NCBI GenBank assembly: GCA_030267565.1
Contig: BRXU01000015.1
Coordinates: 991,001-1,055,000, forward strand
DNA: 64,000 nucleotides
Source of the DNA: Pleodorina starrii
Lineage: Eukaryota > Chlorophyta > Chlorophyceae > Chlamydomonadales > Volvocaceae
Reading direction: 5' to 3'
In this document: piece by piece, positions 60,605 through 64,000 of the stretch
How the letters are laid out: each line of letters begins with the position of its first letter
How positions within the stretch are numbered: the first letter of the stretch is position 1
Program-made: the position numbers and the translations under genes
Notes under the pieces: generated by a model
Told to the model about the DNA's origin: nothing
The model's input: the letters and a program-made list of their open reading frames with translations, nothing else
The model's database searches: none

Positions 60605-61403
60605 CTTTGAGGGCGCTCTTCAGAAGCCCAATGCTTTGCGAGGGAACGTGTTCCAGGGGCGTTATAGGGCGTTTGTACGAGCGTCGTATGATTTTCTGGC
60701 TGCCGGGTGACGGGGTGAGCACGAAGGTATCTGGGAACCGCATCGATTGCAAAAGGTATGCATGCAATGCAAAGCATGTATATAGTGAAGCTCACTTGGA
60801 TAGACAGGCAGGCAGTTCAGGAAGGTTGACACGAGACAGCTTCTTGCTCTTACGTGGTTCATTTTCGCCCTGCATTTCTGCAGAGCCCGTGTACGGATAC
60901 CTTATTGGTCTTTTTTTACTTTTCGACAAGCCTACCTCACTGGTGACTCAGCTAGTTTCTCTTTTTGTTGACGCAGCATGACCGTTGGACCACGAACGTA
61001 ATCGCCACGTTTCATCAGATGCGTAGACTGGGAACTGGAGAACGAAAGCAGGTTCCTAGGCGTCTTCGTGTTGCGGTTGGGAACTGGCTTGCCTCCGCGG
61101 CTGTGCTTCTGCGAGGCCCCCGGCCCATCGTCTTTCCTCGGCCGCGTTTCAGGTGAGGCTGAAAAGGAACGCTGCTTCATACCATACCTCATCTCAACAC
61201 CCCTAATGTCAAAGAAACTTAGCAGCGAGCGTGACAGAGGCACCCCGCGAAGGGTCGATTGAGCCCCCACCCGTGCCGCCCGGTCCCGCAGCTTCCAGAG
61301 CCTGCACGTTCAGGCAGGCTCTCCCACAGGCCCTGGGGCAGGGGCTAGGGCAGGAGCGCTCGCTTACTGCACGCAAAATAGCACCTTGCCTGCGGCAGTA
61401 GCC
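60605..61403. promoter_or_regulatory. Bidirectional promoter between the VTT gene and the CGI-58-like gene
   Basis: About 800 bases between divergent start codons, with clearly reduced GC at 60690-61060 (for example tctttttttacttttcg near 60908). A plus-strand open frame at 60607-60981 shows no family similarity and was not called. Confidence 0.5.
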
Positions 61404-64000
61404 ATGGACGCTTCCGACTCGGCGACCCCGCCGACGCCTGTCCCTTGGTGGGTGCGCGCCCTTTTGCGAGCGTTTGCATGCTGCTGCTACTACGAGATTC
61501 GACGCCGCTACGACGGGATTCGACGGCGCAGGGGCCCGGGCTTCCACTCTCCACCGCTGGGCTGGGCTGGGCTGGGCTGGGGCTGGGCTGGGCTGGAGCT
61601 TGGGTGTTTGATGAGGCGGATTGGACCCTCGCTACGTCCCCCACGGGGGGCGGCGGACATCTGTTTTTCCTTGTCCTTGCTCATGTGCCTTAGCGCCACT
61701 CCCGCAGTTCCGACAGGAGCAACTGCACATGTGCACATGTGCATGTGCATGGTTGTTGTCGCTGACGCGTCGCGTCGCGTGGCAAATGCCCTTTGGTGTA
61801 CCCATTCCCCGGCCGGCCAAACGCGCAATGGCGCAAACCTACCCCCTCCTCCTCCCCTCCAACCTCCCTCTCCCCCCCCCCACACACACTCCAGGTGGAC
61901 CAGGTTCACTCGGTGGCGACAGACCTCTCTTCAGGAGGGCCGGAGTGCGGAGCACCGGGTGCTGCGTCTCTTCCCCGGGTGGGTGGGTGGGTGGCTGGGT
62001 GGGTGGGTGGGTGGCTGGGTGGGTGGGTGGGTGGCTGGGTGGGTGGGTGGCTGGGTGGGTGGCTGCCTGGGTGGGTGGGTGGCTGGGTGGGTGGCTGGGT
62101 GGGTGGGTGGGTGGCTGGGTGGCTGGCTGGGTGGCTGGCTGGCTGGGTGGCTGGCTGGCTGGGTGGCTGGGTGGCTGGCTGGGTGGCTGGCTGGCTGGGT
62201 GGCTGGCTGGCTGGGTGGCTGGCTGGCTGGGGATACGTTATCTCCGATGCTGCCTGAGTGGGGTGCCAGCCAGCCGGGGGCCGGGGGCGCTCCAACTGGG
62301 GCAGTGCCTAGCTGCCTACCTATCCGGAGCCCCGAAGGCAGGGACCTACCCCCGTGCCCGGACACGCCCCCCCGGGACTTACGGCAACCCTCTACACACC
62401 GCCACACGGTCCCGCCTCCCGGACCCTCGTTACCATGTAGCTGACCTCCTTTGTCTTGTCGCTGCCCCTGCCTCGCTGCCCCTGCCTCGCTGCCCCTGCC
62501 TCGCTGCCCCTGCCTCGCTGCCCCTGCCTCGCTGCCCCTGCCTCGCTGCCCCTGCCTCGCTGCCCCTGCCTCGCTGCCCCTGCCTCGCTGCCCCTGCCTC
62601 GCTGCCCCTGCCTCGCTGCCCCTGCCTCGCTGCCCCTGCCTCGCTGCCCCTGCCTCGCTGCCCCTGCCTCGCTGCCCCTGCCTCGCTGCCCCTGCCTCGC
62701 TGCCCCTGCCTCGCTGCCCCTGCCTCGCTGCCCCTGCCTCGCTGCCCCTGCCTCGCTGCCCCTGCCTCGCTGCCCCTGCCTCGCTGCCCCTGCCTCGCTG
62801 CCCCTGCCTCGCTGCCCCTGCCTCGCTGCCCCTGCCTCGCTGCCCCTGCCTCGCTGCCCCTGCCTCGCTGCCCCTGCCTCGCTGCCCCTGCCTCGCTGCC
62901 CCTGCCTCGCTGCCCCTGCCTCGCTGCCCCTGCCTCGCTGCCCCTGCCTCGCTGCCCCTGCCTCGCTGCCCCTGCCTCGCTGCCCCTGCCTCGCTGCCCC
63001 TGCCTCGCTGCCCCTGCCTCGCTGCCCCTGCCTCGCTGCCCCTGCCTCGCTGCCCCTGCCTCGCTGCCCCTGCCTCGCTGCCCCTGCCTCGCTGCCCCTG
63101 CCTCGCTGCCCCTGCCTCGCTGCCCCTGCCTCGCTGCCCCTGCCTCGCTGCCCCTGCCTCGCTGCCCCTGCCTCGCTGCCCCTGCCTCGCTGCCCCTGCC
63201 TCGCTGCCCCTGCCTCGCTGCCCCTGCCTCGCTGCCCCTGCCTCGCTGCCCCTGCCTCGCTGCCCCTGCCTCGCTGCCCCTGCCTCGCTGCCCCTGCCTC
63301 GCTGCCCCTGCCTCGCTGCCCCTGCCTCGCTGCCCCTGCCTCGCTGCCCCTGCCTCGCTGCCCCTGCCTCGCTGCCCCTGCCTCGCTGCCCCTGCCTCGC
63401 TGCCCCTGCCTCGCTGCCCCTGCCTCGCTGCCCCTGCCTCGCTGCCCCTGCCTCGCTGCCCCTGCCTCGCTGCCCCTGCCTCGCTGCCCCTGCCTCGCTG
63501 CCCCTGCCTCGCTGCCCCTGCCTCGCTGCCCCTGCCTCGCTGCCCCTGCCTCGCTGCCCCTGCCTCGCTGCCCCTGCCTCGCTGCCCCTGCCTCGCTGCC
63601 CCTGCCTCGCTGCCCCTGCCTCGCTGCCCCTGCCTCGCTGCCCCTGCCTCGCTGCCCCTGCCTCGCTGCCCCTGCCTCGCTGCCCCTGCCTCGCTGCCCC
63701 TGCCTCGCTGCCCCTGCCTCGCTGCCCCTGCCTCGCTGCCCCTGCCTCGCTGCCCCTGCCTCGCTGCCCCTGCCTCGCTGCCCCTGCCTCGCTGCCCCTG
63801 CCTCGCTGCCCCTGCCTCGCTGCCCCTGCCTCGCTGCCCCTGCCTCGCTGCCCCTGCCTCGCTGCCCCTGCCTCGCTGCCCCTGCCTCGCTGCCCCTGCC
63901 TCGCTGCCCCTGCCTCGCTGCCCCTGCCTCGCTGCCCCTGCCTCGCTGCCCCTGCCTCGCTGCCCCTGCCTCGCTGCCCCTGCCTCGCTGCCCCTGCCTC
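61404..64000 (+). CDS. 5' part of a possible CGI-58/ABHD5-like alpha/beta hydrolase (partial)
   Basis: Two exons are supported: 61404-61447 (start MDASDSATPPTPVPW) and 61895-61978, joined in phase 2, ending at a donor (CCCGG|GTGGGT). Together they give about 42 residues. The second exon reads TRFTRWRQTS then AEHRVLRLF, matching the pattern RW-x2-TS-x6-AE-x3-L-x-L that precedes the hydrolase domain in plant and animal CGI-58. CGI-58 proteins regulate lipid-droplet triacylglycerol turnover. The match is short, so the identity is tentative. The catalytic domain would lie beyond the window, on the far side of two minisatellites that fill the following intron. If the exon 2 donor is wrong, reading continues into a Gly-Trp repeat, which is unlikely to be protein. 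Confidence 0.42.
61556..61595. repeat. (GGGCT)n repeat in intron 1 of the CGI-58-like gene
   Basis: About seven five-base units, gctgg/gggct, in the first intron. Confidence 0.8.
61977..62231. repeat. (GGGT)/(GGCT) minisatellite starting at an exon donor site
   Basis: About 64 tetranucleotide units of gggt and ggct begin exactly at the donor of exon 2. Four-fold GGG runs on the coding strand make G-quadruplex formation possible. Confidence 0.92.
62232..62460. other. Unique spacer between two minisatellites
   Basis: About 230 bases of non-repeated DNA between the gggt repeat and the 14-bp satellite. No exon in phase with exon 2 was found. Confidence 0.6.
62461..64000. repeat. 14-bp satellite, 110 perfect copies, running off the window
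   Basis: The unit GCTGCCCCTGCCTC repeats head to tail from 62461 to the last base; 1540 bases equal exactly 110 units and I saw no variant copy. It continues beyond the right edge. Fourteen is not a multiple of three and the array lies behind an exon donor, so it is not coding. Confidence 0.97.

Noticed and set aside
60607..60981. Plus-strand open frame of 124 codons before the CGI-58-like gene
   Set aside because: It covers the VTT gene's 5' flank, shows no similarity and has mixed composition typical of a promoter region.
61386..62444. Open frame of 352 codons with many Gly-Trp repeats
   Set aside because: Most of it is translation of the gggt/ggct minisatellite beyond a good splice donor.
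62461..64000. CRISPR-like array
   Set aside because: The 14-bp units are contiguous and identical, with no spacers, in a eukaryotic nuclear setting.
1..64000. tRNA, rRNA, known transposon or bacterial transfer
   Set aside because: No cloverleaf, rRNA core, reverse transcriptase, transposase or terminal repeats were recognised; all eight genes have algal-type introns.

Overview
The window reads as nuclear DNA of a volvocine green alga (Chlamydomonas, Gonium, Volvox or a close relative). The evidence is very high GC, genes split into many small exons (about 90 introns in roughly 62 kb), and long Gly, Ala, Pro and Gln homopolymer inserts in conserved eukaryotic proteins. The algal poly(A) motif TGTAA lies behind several genes, AT-rich DNA is confined mostly to gene starts, and one gene is a zuotin-type J protein with the architecture of Volvox GlsA. 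I cannot name the species. No rRNA, tRNA, CRISPR array, prokaryotic operon or clear transposon was seen.

Eight protein genes were reconstructed by joining exons in phase, and they alternate strand without exception: (1) 44-4000 minus, a J-domain / zinc-finger / double CS-domain co-chaperone; (2) 5648-17489 plus, exocyst subunit SEC8/EXOC4; (3) 19023-26002 minus, GlsA/zuotin (DNAJC2/ZRF1); (4) 26768-32225 plus, an RS-rich protein with an hnRNP-Q-type acidic domain and a C-terminal SRI-like domain; (5) 34079-38431 minus, splicing factor BUD13/CWC26; (6) 38503-57237 plus, TRAPP II subunit TRS130/TRAPPC10; (7) 58552-60604 minus, a TVP38/TMEM64 (VTT-domain) membrane protein with a probable organelle presequence; (8) 61404 to beyond the right edge, plus, the first two exons of a possible CGI-58/ABHD5-like hydrolase.

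The genes are mostly core housekeeping. Two act in vesicle tethering (SEC8 for exocytosis, TRS130 for Golgi and post-Golgi Rab activation). Two convergent neighbours act in or near pre-mRNA splicing (gene 4 and BUD13). Two carry J domains (gene 1 and GlsA). All exon junctions given keep the reading frame across the whole gene, which is the main internal check. Weak points are named in the entries: exon 24 of TRS130, the N-termini of BUD13 and GlsA, and the identity of gene 8.

The non-genic signals that stand out are: three introns that fit only as GC-AG introns; a dispersed dodecamer, GACCCGTGGGTC, present eight times in exons and introns; a recurring GTACGRCA / TGCCGTAC motif in TRS130 introns; an AT-rich island carrying a TGTAA signal inside one TRS130 intron; a CRE-like 19-bp minisatellite in another; and, at the right edge, 110 perfect copies of a 14-bp satellite inside what appears to be an intron.
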